The position numbers were made by a program, and so were the translations under genes. This document shows, in pieces, positions 47,801 to 54,551 of a DNA stretch of 64,000 bases; within the stretch, counting starts at the first letter, position 1; the number at the start of each line of letters is the position of its first letter. The notes beneath the pieces were generated by a model that was given only the letters and a program-made list of their open reading frames with translations, ran no database searches and was not told the DNA's origin. Source of the stretch: Owenia fusiformis (lineage: Eukaryota > Annelida > Polychaeta > Sabellida > Oweniidae); NCBI GenBank assembly GCA_903813345.2, contig CAIIXF020000007.1, forward strand, positions 38,422,671 through 38,486,670. Reading direction: 5' to 3'.

Positions 47801-48983
47801 TTGATAATGTATAAAAAAAAAAAATAAAAAATTTTTTTTATTAATTATCACCTACAAAGTATTGCTAATAACTATATGTAATTTCAATAAGGAAACTTAT
47901 CTGGCTACATGTAAATTCAATATCAACACCAGATGTTCGCTCAACACGTCCTGGCTTACCTTGTGATGACAAACCCTGGGTTTTCGCTATTTATAGTTTA
48001 TCAACACCTGGACGCATGCGCATTTTATAGTTTATCAGGCACTTTAACGATGATTTTTTAGACAAAATCAAAGTTTGCTAATAGAAACTAAGACAACATA
48101 AAAATACGGTATCATGTGCTCTGATTATTTCCAACTTGTTCATAAAGCATGTTTGCAACCAGCTCTCAAAAGGGGGATTGTTTGATATTTCATGCTCATT
48201 AAACAGAATACATCTTTTTATGTCCATATGAGTTGTATCCTCCAACACACTGCTTAAATTAACGTTGATGATATGTTGTTGATGGATAATTTGTTGAAAG
48301 CTTCGCCAGAAAGTGCCCTTTTAGAGGTTACCTTTTAAATGACAGACAACGAGAACAGCAGACCAAATATTGTTAATCTTGTGGTGAATTTAGGTTTTGC
48401 TGTCAAATATTTTATATCCTCTAAACAGTAAGATTTCAGCTCTACACCAAGACGTGCATTATAATAATTTCAAATTATTACTTTGAGAAATGAAACTAAT
48501 CCAATATAGTATTTAAACAATTGATATATTAAGTTGGAAATTATTGGAGCACATTATAAGCTAAAGGCTTCTCATATTATAATATAAATGTATAATAAAT
48601 GTATATTAATATATAAATGTCACGTTTTCATTTATTTGTTTCAGCTGGTTCATGGTAAGCTAGGATCTCTTTGTTGCATTAAACAGGAACGATACTCGCC
48701 ATTGCTGTATTTTGACAACCAAGATGACGACCAGGCTCAACTTACGACAAACATTGCCAAAGATAACGACGTGGACGAATTGACGGATCTGCATGCGACT
48801 AAACTTGATCGCACATTGACGGAGATTTTGAAGCATTTGAAGAGTTCCGGTCATGAGGGACGTCCTGGTCGTGCAGCAGTGATTCAGGATGATTGGTACA
48901 AGGCTGCGTTGATGCTGGATCGTGTCGCACTTGTTCTCTACATTATCATCTGTGTTGTTGGATCAATTTGTATTTTGTTGTAA
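20837..48983 (+). CDS. Nicotinic acetylcholine receptor alpha-type subunit, complete gene (ten exons)
   Basis: Exons 20837-20891, 21859-22028, 24413-24457, 24911-25020, 25321-25513, 27774-27923, 28303-28414, 28993-29079, 29421-29539 and 48645-48983 join in phase to 459 codons plus TAA. Features in order: signal peptide (1-18); Cys-loop Cys160 and Cys174 with 13 residues between; loop B Trp181; vicinal Cys226-Cys227 within Y224-A-C-C-P-E-P-Y231, the alpha-subunit hallmark; M1 about 249-268; M2 about 276-297; M3 about 309-331; an intracellular loop with an amphipathic segment; M4 437-459. By family knowledge it is a plasma-membrane, acetylcholine-gated pentameric channel subunit. Oddities: the loop D Trp is Phe87; M2 has Asn at 2' and Gly at 6' and is about one residue short against alpha7; exons 2 and 9 have extra upstream acceptor copies; intron 9 is 19 kb and full of transposons. 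The receptor family is certain, the orthology group is not. Confidence 0.95.
21113..21448. mobile_element. Foldback element in nAChR intron 1
   Basis: Two arms of about 130-150 bp are inverse copies: AAACTTGAGGCTCAGCTGGA at the left and CCAGCTGTGCCTTAAGTTT at the right. They pair through CTGAAAAAAGCAAGGAAAT and TTATTTTCTGGTACAAAAT and are separated by a short unpaired centre. It is probably a MITE. Confidence 0.85.
21670..21858 (+). repeat. Two extra copies of the nAChR exon 2 acceptor
   Basis: Acceptor TTTTTTCAATCCCAG with exon-like sequence occurs at 21693, 21770 and at the true site 21858. The middle copy keeps GGAAGCAACGAGACTCTGAT, the first about 45 bases of exon 2, before diverging into CAGAAATAATATGTCTCATT, which also precedes the true acceptor. 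Use of the middle acceptor would give codons [20 protein letters not shown], then a TAA. Confidence 0.88.
21859..22028 (+). CDS. nAChR exon 2 (N-terminal helix and first strand)
   Basis: Encodes [20 protein letters not shown], then [18 protein letters not shown] and [15 protein letters not shown], the conserved start of the ligand-binding domain. Ends at donor TTG|GTAAGA in phase 0. An N-glycosylation site N-E-T is present. Confidence 0.93.
22687..23630. mobile_element. GGGCTCCCC-family MITE, copy A (with internal extra sequence)
   Basis: Begins GGGGTCCCCAAGAGGGGGCA and ends GTCACATAACCCTTCGGGAG followed by CCCC. Repeated GTCAC and TTGTCACTT words lie near both ends. It is related to 28436-28825 and 40114-40495 but is longer, so it may carry a further insertion. 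It lies in nAChR intron 2. Confidence 0.7.
24413..24457 (+). CDS. nAChR exon 3
   Basis: 45 bases, as usual for this conserved exon of the family. Encodes [15 protein letters not shown]. The loop D tryptophan of typical complementary faces is replaced by Phe (residue 87). Confidence 0.92.
24552..24662. repeat. Dispersed repeat fragment shared with 19793-19925
   Basis: Both contain TATATGGTGACCT, GGGCCAG-AAGGGCCGTTA and GGGGACCATAAT, and end CACACCGG. Same orientation. Non-coding. Confidence 0.7.
24911..25020 (+). CDS. nAChR exon 4 (loops D-A)
   Basis: 110 bases, the family's usual size. Encodes [20 protein letters not shown] and [12 protein letters not shown], containing the loop A Tyr. Acceptor TTCATTCTAG, donor GTAAGT. 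Confidence 0.94.
25321..25513 (+). CDS. nAChR exon 5 (Cys-loop and loop B)
   Basis: Encodes [16 protein letters not shown], then the Cys-loop [15 protein letters not shown] and [10 protein letters not shown] with the loop B Trp. Phase 0 at the end; donor GTAAGT. Confidence 0.95.
25611..27550. mobile_element. 1.94 kb DNA transposon with CATACCTGCCAACCT ends
   Basis: Perfect 15-bp terminal inverted repeats, CATACCTGCCAACCT and AGGTTGGCAGGTATG, are flanked by a 6-bp direct repeat AGTATG at 25605-25610 and 27551-27556. Inside, both sides consist of a degenerate satellite of ACTACCGCATTTTT and AAAATCTACCGTAAAA words (25620-25910 and 26810-27540). The middle (about 26380-26790) is a piece of another dispersed family. 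No transposase frame. It lies in nAChR intron 5. Confidence 0.9.
26380..26790 (+). repeat. Dispersed element fragment inside the CATACCTGCC element
   Basis: Shares GAATTTTTTCTGCATCTTTA, TTTGATTACAACCATTCGAT and CGAACAAAGACGGTTGAC with the inverse of 61250-61515. Shares CGGACATATAGTGACTTACC and ATGTTCATTTACCGAAC with 54240-54320. The three form one family. Confidence 0.8.
27774..27923 (+). CDS. nAChR exon 6 (loop C with vicinal cysteines)
   Basis: 50 codons, phase 0 at both ends. Encodes [20 protein letters not shown] then [16 protein letters not shown]. The Y-x-C-C-x3-Y spacing equals that of alpha7 and defines an alpha-type subunit. Confidence 0.95.
28303..28414 (+). CDS. nAChR exon 7 (M1 and start of M2)
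   Basis: Encodes [20 protein letters not shown], then [17 protein letters not shown]. The GEK motif at the cytoplasmic mouth of M2 is conserved. Donor G|GTAGGT. Confidence 0.93.
28436..28825. mobile_element. GGGCTCCCC-family MITE, copy B
   Basis: Ends AGGGCTCCCCAA and TTGGGGAGCCCC are inverted repeats, flanked by the 6-bp direct repeat ATCTAG at 28430-28435 and 28826-28831. The interior is rich in GTCAC words. It lies in nAChR intron 7, just 21 bases after the donor of exon 7. Confidence 0.85.
28993..29079 (+). CDS. nAChR exon 8 (M2)
   Basis: Encodes [20 protein letters not shown], then [10 protein letters not shown]. Against alpha7, the conserved 9' Leu is present, but position 2' is Asn (from exon 7), 6' is Gly, and one residue is missing after 10'. 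Confidence 0.92.
29295..29420 (+). repeat. Upstream duplicate of the nAChR M3 exon, lacking its end
   Basis: GAATTGTTTCCAG is followed from 29318 by coding-like sequence [16 protein letters not shown] then ISIFVLNMC, 103 bp before the true exon 9. It differs from the true copy at ten bases; nine are third codon positions, and the three amino-acid changes are F/Y, I/M and I/M. After the Cys codon it runs into ACCACATTGTATTTCTGA, so it has no donor and meets a stop. Confidence 0.9.
29421..29539 (+). CDS. nAChR exon 9 (M3)
   Basis: Encodes [20 protein letters not shown] then [20 protein letters not shown], covering M3 and the start of the intracellular loop. Acceptor TTGTTTCCAG, donor TCG|GTATGT, phase 0 to exon 10. 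Confidence 0.93.
29749..29823. repeat. Source-like 75-bp segment reused at tandem junctions
   Basis: The segment from GCTACGTATATCACAGAGTT to AAAGCTTTCTCTT recurs, apparently unchanged, at 40839-40913 and 41841-41915, exactly at the junctions between the 1,002-bp tandem copies. Confidence 0.85.
29868..29972. repeat. Short tandem repeat, about 30-bp unit, four copies
   Basis: AAATATTGTATATGGTATAA with small variations, followed by a poly-C run at about 29995-30007. Confidence 0.8.
30720..31080. repeat. Fragment related to the CCGTACGG-rich MITE
   Basis: Contains GTCACATTTTTACGG, CCGTACGGCTGATAAATGA and GCGTAGGGCGGCCCTACG, the same style and words as 49615-50110. It is nested in the TTAA element. 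Confidence 0.5.
32514..33437. repeat. 462-bp direct tandem duplication
   Basis: The unit starts GGTTGAAGACCACAGTAGAG and ends CTTACTCAGGACTATATCC. Copies at 32514-32975 and 32976-33432 look identical by eye. It is either a very recent duplication or an assembly artefact. No coding region. Confidence 0.9.
34927..35240 (-). CDS. Possible last exon of a minus-strand gene in nAChR intron 9 (unknown)
   Basis: The acceptor TTAATTTTCATAG at 35241 leads into [20 protein letters not shown] and, later, [20 protein letters not shown]; the frame ends NIVLNN-stop. The phase (one base carried over) matches a candidate donor AGCG|GTAGAA at the end of the open frame at 35953-35701. I do not recognise the product. 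Motifs such as KAVQCTP and NVQTGV recur across the pieces. It could be a host gene, a decayed mobile-element protein, or chance. Confidence 0.35.
35701..35956 (-). CDS. Possible middle exon of the same unknown gene
   Basis: Open frame with [20 protein letters not shown] and [16 protein letters not shown]. It ends at a weak donor in phase with the exon at 35240. The start is uncertain, with several AGs nearby. Low-complexity, Ser/Thr/Gln-rich, no recognised domain. Confidence 0.3.
36650..36792. repeat. 143-bp near-perfect palindrome
   Basis: Arms of about 70 bp beginning GTTATGCACTTGGAGGTTTT and ending AAAACCTCCAATTGCATAAC, centred near 36721, with only a few mismatches. The word GGAGGTTTTGGATA returns in the palindrome at 38353-38491. 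Confidence 0.92.
37186..38346. mobile_element. Foldback element bounded by TTATCCCATGGTT / AACCATGGGATAA
   Basis: The two ends are inverse copies extending through GCAAGGAGGATATAGATCGA and its partner ATATATCCTTGT. Inside are further hairpins with ATCCA-GAGTGGATAT arms flanking GAGTGAGCG-AGCGA at 37370-37445 and 37785-37875. ATCGAATATCAC words repeat at 38150-38240. No coding region. It is probably one foldback transposon or a nest of several. Confidence 0.75.
38353..38491. repeat. Second palindrome sharing the GGAGGTTTTGGATA arm
   Basis: Arms GTTATGTACTGGGAGGTTTT and CCGACCGTACATAAC with the loop side ATATGCATATCTACC / GTAGATGTGCATAT. Imperfect. A related imperfect unit with repeated GAAGCGGGAAGATA follows at 38590-38740. 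Confidence 0.75.
39181..39807 (-). CDS. Open frame of 208 codons, unknown, possibly mobile-element derived
   Basis: The first part reads [20 protein letters not shown], then [14 protein letters not shown] and a basic [14 protein letters not shown]. Ser/Thr/Gln-rich sequence follows. A short globular domain with a beta strand and a basic RDR-R tail is a pattern I associate with poorly described transposon-linked proteins of marine invertebrates, but I cannot name the family. It may be the 5' exon of the gene whose pieces are at 35956-34927. Confidence 0.4.
   Translation of the reverse strand: MYSMIPKVLENLMDLLFQQGQGFIDYRVRGTSGETTVTLKFSTSHDSTEVKQMNSKVKRDRNRISRFNEQFDTADSGNNTRSSFTSSGQSSMDLNPQATSTPHLNEKSTQVKTFPSQEIEGPYQIAHRRLVENMTHSTNMNTQQTLACSGPDIDKFYTQYNPILDAWLKLYTKKPRYPGIYSYTELKIASSKRVCLGFRESLSTFILN
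39911..42609. repeat. 1,002-bp tandem triplication (copies 1-3)
   Basis: Three nearly identical copies begin TATTTGCGCTTTTTTCGTTT at 39911, 40913 and 41915. The third is cut at 42609 by the LINE and resumes at 47836-48076. Each copy carries a GGGCTCCCC-family MITE. At the two junctions lies a 75-bp segment also found at 29749-29823; it is absent at the right end of copy 3, where AAAATCAAAGTT runs into the flank. The 114-codon open frame seen three times is a by-product. Confidence 0.93.
40114..40495. mobile_element. GGGCTCCCC-family MITE, copy C (repeated in each tandem unit)
   Basis: Left end AGGGCTCATAAAGAG, right end CTTGGGGAGCCCC, interior GTCACTTTTAAATTTTACAT like the copies at 28436 and 22687. 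The same sequence recurs at 41116-41497 and 42118-42499 as part of the triplication. Confidence 0.75.
43904..45202 (+). CDS. LINE endonuclease part with N-terminal membrane segments and a 2A-like motif
   Basis: 432 codons. Residues about 34-130 contain several strongly hydrophobic segments, then [10 protein letters not shown] at 131-140. This resembles 2A ribosome-skipping motifs (D-x-E-x-N-P-G-P) but has His in place of Glu. From about 147 an apurinic-like endonuclease follows, with [46 protein letters not shown] and GRSDH, so catalytic residues appear intact. The frame breaks at about 45180: the continuation lies in another frame as [20 protein letters not shown]. Confidence 0.9.
   Translation: MQLWRARIGSYNSSTYAPSSKLKTDHTPTNMRSMIIFILMVMGILSTILIVTLKHFAYCYVVVITLLFMSHFVLFFCALPVSIILFIIKNVKHFNPLAMIQATALFSLFLLVPGSTIYLLNPSLVCLLILAGDVHPNPGPKTCEKISFLFSNINSLLADSGSRFEDLKQRVTDLNPSFVGLCETGNIENSLDLPDLKLEHYRNPLFTPLGRGLVIYSHEDISVKPYNHNLYINNLDILLAEISVDHKKIIFGICYRSPSQSAEETRIYFNRLHQQLDIIKNDANKYDQVLLMGDLNAKNPAWFQNDENLAGELLLDCLDAHNFIQIVDKPTRITSTSKTCIDHIFTNSPNSIDSWSIDAPIGRSDHGTLFTTLNLNFTKNPPFKRTLYQYDKTNIANLNNEIRQTDWDSILTSSNDLDKCTSDFIEKLKCIS
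45203..46940 (+). pseudogene. LINE reverse transcriptase part (frameshifted)
   Basis: The frame open from at least 45276 encodes the [78 protein letters not shown] and the catalytic [10 protein letters not shown], then LNFKPEKS. All canonical RT blocks are present. It ends early at 46940 by a second frameshift after LETRRSIK. Confidence 0.92.
46941..47554 (+). pseudogene. LINE C-terminal region (frameshifted)
   Basis: Continues the RT polyprotein in another frame: [33 protein letters not shown] and the Cys/His knuckle [16 protein letters not shown], ending at a stop. A 3' tail with AATAAATTGATAATG and an A-rich run closes the element. Confidence 0.88.
47836..48076. repeat. Remainder of the third 1,002-bp tandem copy
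   Basis: Resumes TTAATTATCACCTACAAAGT, continuing the sequence cut at 42609, and ends at AAAATCAAAGTT before unique sequence. Confidence 0.92.
48645..48983 (+). CDS. nAChR exon 10 (intracellular loop, M4, stop)
   Basis: Acceptor TTTATTTGTTTCAG. Encodes [20 protein letters not shown], an acidic stretch, then the helix [18 protein letters not shown] and [20 protein letters not shown], ending in the M4 segment and TAA. The W-x7-LDR motif before M4 is typical of the family. A possible poly(A) signal AATAAA is at 49309-49314. Confidence 0.94.
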   Translation: MVHGKLGSLCCIKQERYSPLLYFDNQDDDQAQLTTNIAKDNDVDELTDLHATKLDRTLTEILKHLKSSGHEGRPGRAAVIQDDWYKAALMLDRVALVLYIIICVVGSICILL

Positions 48984-49308
48984 ACATACCTGAATATTTG
49001 AACGAACATCTCAAACCAATTGTTACATTAAATCTCTAAATTCCTCATCAACGAACACGACGAACAATTAGTATTTTGAAGCCACAATGTAGTTTTTAGC
49101 TTAACTAACCATGCAAAAGTATTTACGTGCGTCTCTACGTGCGAGCTTATACAGTCTAATTTGTGTAGCACCATCTACACGGAAGCACACTCACTTTGAT
49201 GCCTCTTTTAACTATCAGGCGACTATTATCAAGAATATATTAGTACACGCCTCAGGCGACTATAGACTTTAAAACATAATACTAGTTGATTTAACAATGC
49301 CGACTAGT

Positions 49309-49314
49309 AATAAA
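49309..49314 (+). promoter_or_regulatory. Candidate nAChR polyadenylation signal
   Basis: AATAAA about 325 bases after the stop codon; another AATAAA lies at 49478. Confidence 0.35.
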
Positions 49315-49614
49315 ATCTACAGTAGTCCAGTACAGTAGTCCTTTTTGAGTTCCAGTTTACTTTAGAGGTGGTGTCTCAATGTATCATAGATGGTACAGCG
49401 TAACAATTTAAAGCTAATATAGTGTGATGTTGATATATAATAGACGTTCCGCTTAGGGGAAGTCACAAGGAATTTGAATAAAGTACAAGGATGGTTCGAA
49501 AAGTTTTGCACGAAAGCTTCTCAAGAGAAGAGATTTTATCATTTTTATGTGAAATTTGATACAGATACACATTAGTATTACCCTTCTTAAAAGCTATATG
49601 AAATTTCAGGACCT

Positions 49615-50110
49615 TAACACCCCAGTCACATTTGTCGTACGGAGGGCGTGCGTCGACCGCAGATCAATTATATCAGTGTATTTCTGCGGCGAGCGTAGGA
49701 AAACTACGCTCGCCTTGCGGCCTCCGTACGGCGTATCCAGTTTTTTACAGGCCGCAGGGTCGCCGTAGAAATAATAACTCGGAGTTATAATATTTGTTCA
49801 TTTCTGAGGTTCCCGTAGAAATAAACTGGCTCAACAAGATTGAATCATTATTTGTCAATGTTTCACGATCACTTTTCATTTGATATTACATCCTAGCACT
49901 ATAAATAACATTTATAAATTGTCCTGATATAAATAAAATGAAAAAAGTATTATTTATCAACAGAAATTGAAAATTCACCGTGCGGCTGTCGTGGGAAATG
50001 TGACTGCAAAAGTATGAGAGCGCAGAAATTCTACGGCGAGCGTAGAAAAGCTACTGGCCGCAGAAATGACAGACCGCACGGCGGCCGTGGGAAATGTGAC
50101 TGGGGTGTTA
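49615..50110. mobile_element. 496-bp MITE with TAACACCCCAGTCACATTT ends
   Basis: Perfect 19-bp inverted ends TAACACCCCAGTCACATTT and AAATGTGACTGGGGTGTTA. The interior has many CGTACGG, GGCGAGCGTAG and GCGGCCG words that can pair. No coding region. Related sequence is found at 30720-31080. Confidence 0.9.
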
Positions 50111-51048
50111 GCAATGTACTTCCTGAGATACAATGACATCTTTATAATGAATAAATCGTTATAACAACTACTGCACAAGTATCATAGTATGGACTGAATT
50201 ATCTTGAAGAAAAATTTATAGCCAAAACTCATTACAACAAAAACATTTGTAGTAACTTTATCTAGTACTCATAGTAGATAGAGCATTCAGTCTCGAAATG
50301 ATGTGGGATAGAAGAAATCCATCCATTAAGTTTGATGCCGGGATTCAACCCACAGTCATCAGCAAGCATTGTGCCACAGACCATATTCAGTATTTACATA
50401 CCGTGTTCAAAAAAGTAATTCAGCAGGTGATATTACAAAATTGCAAATCATCGAAAAGTGGATGGTCCGCAAACATCCAAGCAGGCAATCGGCCAAGCAA
50501 TCCGAAGGAACAATCCTCATAATGACAAATTTATCGTAATTATTTAAAAATAGCATTTGCCCCAGTAGTTCATTGTTGTATATTCCCTCTTTATAGCTCA
50601 AAATATAATTAGTCACCTCTGAACAACATGCACCTGTGCACGAGGTGCAGGTTTAAAACAACAACACGTGGTGTACACATATTGATCAAGATGAGCACAA
50701 ACCAGTCAACCGTCAACAAATATACGTTTATTCATTATCCTGTGTTTGAGGCGAATACTTTTCAAGCGTATTCATTGTTTATTTTCTAGAAAATGACCAC
50801 CAATTAAAGTCATTTTAGAATATGTAGTAGCAAACTACAATCCTATTTACTTTTGTCATACAACTTGTATTATCTTTTACCGTAATTTGCATAAATAACG
50901 GATGATCACAATGGTATCTACATTATGGCATTTAAGTTGAATAGTGTAATTCTGAAGTAATTGTCCAAACGGTCATGTTATAACGCAAGAATTCAAGGAA
51001 AGATCGTGGAAATTACAATACATGAATTCAACCAAAATTGAATACTTT
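50111..51048. other. Non-coding intergenic stretch
   Basis: No exon. At 50260-50370 a tRNA-like pair of words (TAGATAGAGCATTCAG and GGGATTCAACCC) suggests a decayed tRNA-derived SINE, but no cloverleaf can be drawn. Confidence 0.3.
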
Positions 51049-51488
51049 AATAACGCAGATGCGAGTAGGTAGTTACAAGTTTGACCACCAGGTGGCTTGT
51101 TCAGGTCAGATAGCATGGCGGGTATAGTAGAAAGTTCCCTTTAACTTAAATTACATCTGTTTTAGTGGTTCAATTTTCATATTACCCTTATGTATCTAAT
51201 AGTTATGCAAATCAAAATATGTCAAGTTAAAGAAAATGTTATCTGACCAATACAAGAAAAGATATTTCACTTTTTGTGATTTTATAACATAGGCTCTCTG
51301 GAGAACCAACCCGAACTAGAAGTCACACTTTCAAAAATAATTAAATTCTCAGACTTGATAAACGATTTTCGAAACCATATTTCTGGATGTACTTTTACAT
51401 GTAGATTTCAAATATAACATCGCTTTGACTGAATTTTGAATATTTAATGGCGTAAATCAAGATTTTTCTACTCGCATCTAGTCTATTG
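51049..51488. mobile_element. MITE family GATGCGAGTAG, copy 1
   Basis: Left end AATAACGCAGATGCGAGTAG and right end CTACTCGCATCTAGTCTATT are imperfect inverted repeats. The interior shares CAGATAGCATGGCGGGTATA and CCCTTATGTATCTAATAGTT with the copy at 58946-59270. Confidence 0.85.
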
Positions 51489-53800
51489 GAGTATAAAAGC
51501 GACAGCTTTTACTCACTCCACTTAATTTTACAGGACGAAACTCTAAAATAAACAAAACTGGTATGACATCTTAATCAGAGATACATTGATTCACTAAATC
51601 CAATAATAGTTAAAGAAAATTGTGAGTTGAATGTGACTTTGACATTAATGCAAAATCATGGTGAAAAACAATAATTGTGTAAAAAGGCAGGGTAACTAAA
51701 CCATAATGCCTTTTGAAATTGTTGGTTAGCACCATCCTCGAATTCTTTTAGATTTCCCGCGTTAGTATAATGCATCAAAGATGTACGTATACGACCAGTA
51801 AAACTTCGTTTGTCAGGCCTCCTCTGCCAGTGTGTTTTTTAATTTTTTTTTATTAATTTATTGCAATCACTTTTAGATCAGTGGCACATAGTCAAACTAG
51901 TGCAGCAGTTAAAACATACAATACATGTGTACACGTACAATTCTAAAGAAGAGCTAAAAACATTTGCGCAATAAGACATAAAAACAAAACTAAAACATTT
52001 GCAATACATTAACTTGTTGGTGCTACCCTGTACATATATGTTTTTGATAAAATACTTTGAGCATGCATCAAAAATATAACCTTGTTCTTGACCCAAGATA
52101 GCAGAGGTCGCATCCCCAAGCACCCATTCTAAACCATTATTGGGAATACATGTCTTAAAATATGTCTTATTTCATTAATCATCTATTTTTAAGATAAGAC
52201 TTGTTTTATATGTCCTATTTAACCTCTCATGTATCTGTGAGTACACATTACTGTTGGTATAGTACTCTGCATTTGGATATTATCGTCTTGGTAAGTTTTA
52301 CAAATATATTATTTTATGTAACTTTGGGTTCAGCTTTTACTGTCTCCGTTTTCATCAGATAGCTAGTACATTTGCAAGTTTTTGTACATCCCTTACTTTT
52401 CTACCTTGAGCTACAGCGACAGGAGCAACTTTATGATACTCGGAAGATGATGTCAATTAACCCCAAAGTCTGCAACCTTTTTTATAACGTTTAGTTACAA
52501 GATATCGCGAAATCCCATTGACATCGGCCCATGCTGTTGCCAAGCAACCACATAGCAACGGCAGAAGCATCAAAATAGCGAAATTGAAAAGTTGGGGGTA
52601 GGGGAGAATAAGAAATAATTTTGAAGAAGGTATCATCATTATTGTATTACAACATTTTATTAAGTTATTCATTAATATGCAAAAAAATCGAAGATATTCA
52701 TTGAGTAGTTTAAAATAACGTTTTTCTCGATTTCCATGAAATAAAGCATATTGGAAAGAGAATTGGATATGCTAAATTATTTTCTATCAAGCAGACCAAT
52801 AATCATCTTTTTGTATTTTCGAGAGTATTAGAAACAAGGTAACAATGTTTTAATGAATTTTAATGTTCTATGAATGTCAGTTCTATTGAGTTCCAGCTAT
52901 ATAAACTGTGCCCCCTACCCCCAACCACCTTTTTTTACGCCGAAAAGTGTCGTATAAAAAATAACGGAGATACAAAAAATTGCAGAAAGTAAACTTGAAA
53001 AATCCCCCTCCCCCTGTGCAGACATAAGGGTTAAGACCATAAAATATTGCTGGTTACCTTTTTTCTGAAATGCAAAGTATCATTAAGTGCTCTGTTTGAT
53101 GAATAGTCATTGTGTATATTGAATTCCCTTAAGTATTCACGTATCACGTTCTCGAATTTGAGAGGAAAACTGTCATATTGACCTATTTTGAAAAGCGTCC
53201 CGTCTCAGCCAGCAGGCATTCCACATCTAAGTATTCAAACAGCGTTTTTAAATATATTGAATAATTTTAGAAAAAATCATTCCACTTCGCTTTTATTAGA
53301 GTGATAATAGAGAGGCCATTGGTTCGTCCGTCAGATAGTTCGTTCGTCCGTCTGTCTGTCCATGCGATATTTCAAATACCAGTTGACGGAACCAGGATAA
53401 TACTTTTCATATAAGCTTTCGAGATACATACCAAACAGCACAATCGAATTAGGTACTTTTCGAAATATGGCAGTTATGACCTCTCTCCCTCACAAAAGAA
53501 GAAACATTTTGAAAACGTAGCAAGTTTTATTCAAGAAAATATAAAGTAAGATCTCTCACATATAGTGTATTTATTGCATCAATATTCGTAACATTAATAT
53601 CTTCGGTTTTTACCCCACGGAGTAAGTTAAACCGAACATTAACAAAACCAGTTACAACAAATGGTACCTACTATCCCACATATAATTGACTGTCTTACAC
53701 AACAAATATGTAAAATGCTTCAAAACTGTATTCGACCCGATCAAATATAAATTTGATAAGTATTTTAAATATGTGCTATGCCAAGTACCATTCGTATTGG
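51489..53800. other. AT-rich intergenic stretch
   Basis: No exon is recognised. A GTCCGTC simple repeat with satellite-like flanks lies at 53310-53370. Confidence 0.4.
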
Positions 53801-53818
53801 GTAAACATATTCATTTGT

Positions 53819-54270
53819 GGTAAACATATTAATTTGTGGGGTAAGTCACGTGACTTACCGAATGCTTTTATATAAACCAATGTTCACTGTTTTGATGTGG
53901 GGTAAGTCACGTGACTTCGACCATGTGACTTGCGCCATCTATATATTCAAAGAGCTCTGGTGTGATTCTCCAATCGCGAAAACGGATCTTCTATTAAGAA
54001 AGGATCGCTTGTAGACTCATGCCTGTTGTAATGATCTAATAACTTCTTAATTTCCTCTCTGAATTGTGAATATGAATCGTATTCAAATTCTTTTTCCTCG
54101 CTTTTTTCCCACATTTTGAAATAATTTCTACTCCACTGGTCACGTGATTTACCGAATGGTTTTATGCCACATGCAGCATGTGTCATTTATGTGGGGTAAG
54201 TCACGTGACTTACCCCATATAATTTTATGCGAAAGTACATGTCATTAATTATGTGGGGTAAGTCACTATA
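53819..54270. repeat. Cluster of GGTAAGTCACGTGACTTACC palindromes
   Basis: Complete or partial copies at about 53838, 53899, 54140, 54192 and 54254. The copy at about 54192-54220 reads TGGGGTAAGTCACGTGACTT then ACCCCA, a perfect 26-bp palindrome around CACGTG. The same words occur at 26716 and 26761. It is part of a dispersed family also seen at 61050-61515. Confidence 0.85.
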
Positions 54271-54500
54271 TGTCCGTGCTATTTTGTACTCTATGATCGT
54301 TCGGTAAATGAACATTGTTTTAGGCCAAGCAAATGGGCTCATAAAAGGCCCAAACATCCCAAAAATTGCAACAGTTTTTAAATTAGTCTTATATTATGTA
54401 TTGATATCAGTTGGAAAACATATCAAAAATATAGAAAAATGTATGCAGTGGACAAATATGAAATTTCACTTCCTAGGTACGCCCTACAACCCTACCCCAA
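54240..54500 (+). repeat. Dispersed element fragment shared with 26380 and 61050
   Basis: TATGTCCGTGCTATTTTGTA and CGGTAAATGAACATTG match the inverse of 26660-26730. CCCAAAAATTGCAACAGTTT and GAAAAATGTATGCAGTGGAC match the inverse of 61070-61200. Confidence 0.8.
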
Positions 54501-54551
54501 AATTGAGTATTGGTAGGAAACAATTTTTTGTTCCCAAATGGAATACTTTAT

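Larger units (their letters stand above)
42610..47835 (+). mobile_element. Nearly full-length Jockey/CR1-like LINE retrotransposon
   Basis: A 5.2 kb insertion in the third 1,002-bp copy, with TTTTATTA on both sides (42602-42609 and 47836-47843) and an A-rich 3' end. It has a long 5' region with roughly 90-bp degenerate monomers (CAGTATGGAGCATGTTCCAT and relatives, 43340-43590). An endonuclease frame, a reverse transcriptase frame and a Cys/His C-terminal frame follow. Two frameshifts (about 45180 and 46930) split what should be one polyprotein. It is full length but inactive as sequenced, unless the shifts are sequencing errors. Confidence 0.92.

Noticed and set aside
53947-54186. Minus-strand 79-codon frame with FREEIKKLLDHYNRHEST
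   Set aside because: Composition looks protein-like, but it lies among palindromic repeats, has no recognisable family and no clear splice sites. It could be an exon fragment captured by a transposon, but this is unproven.
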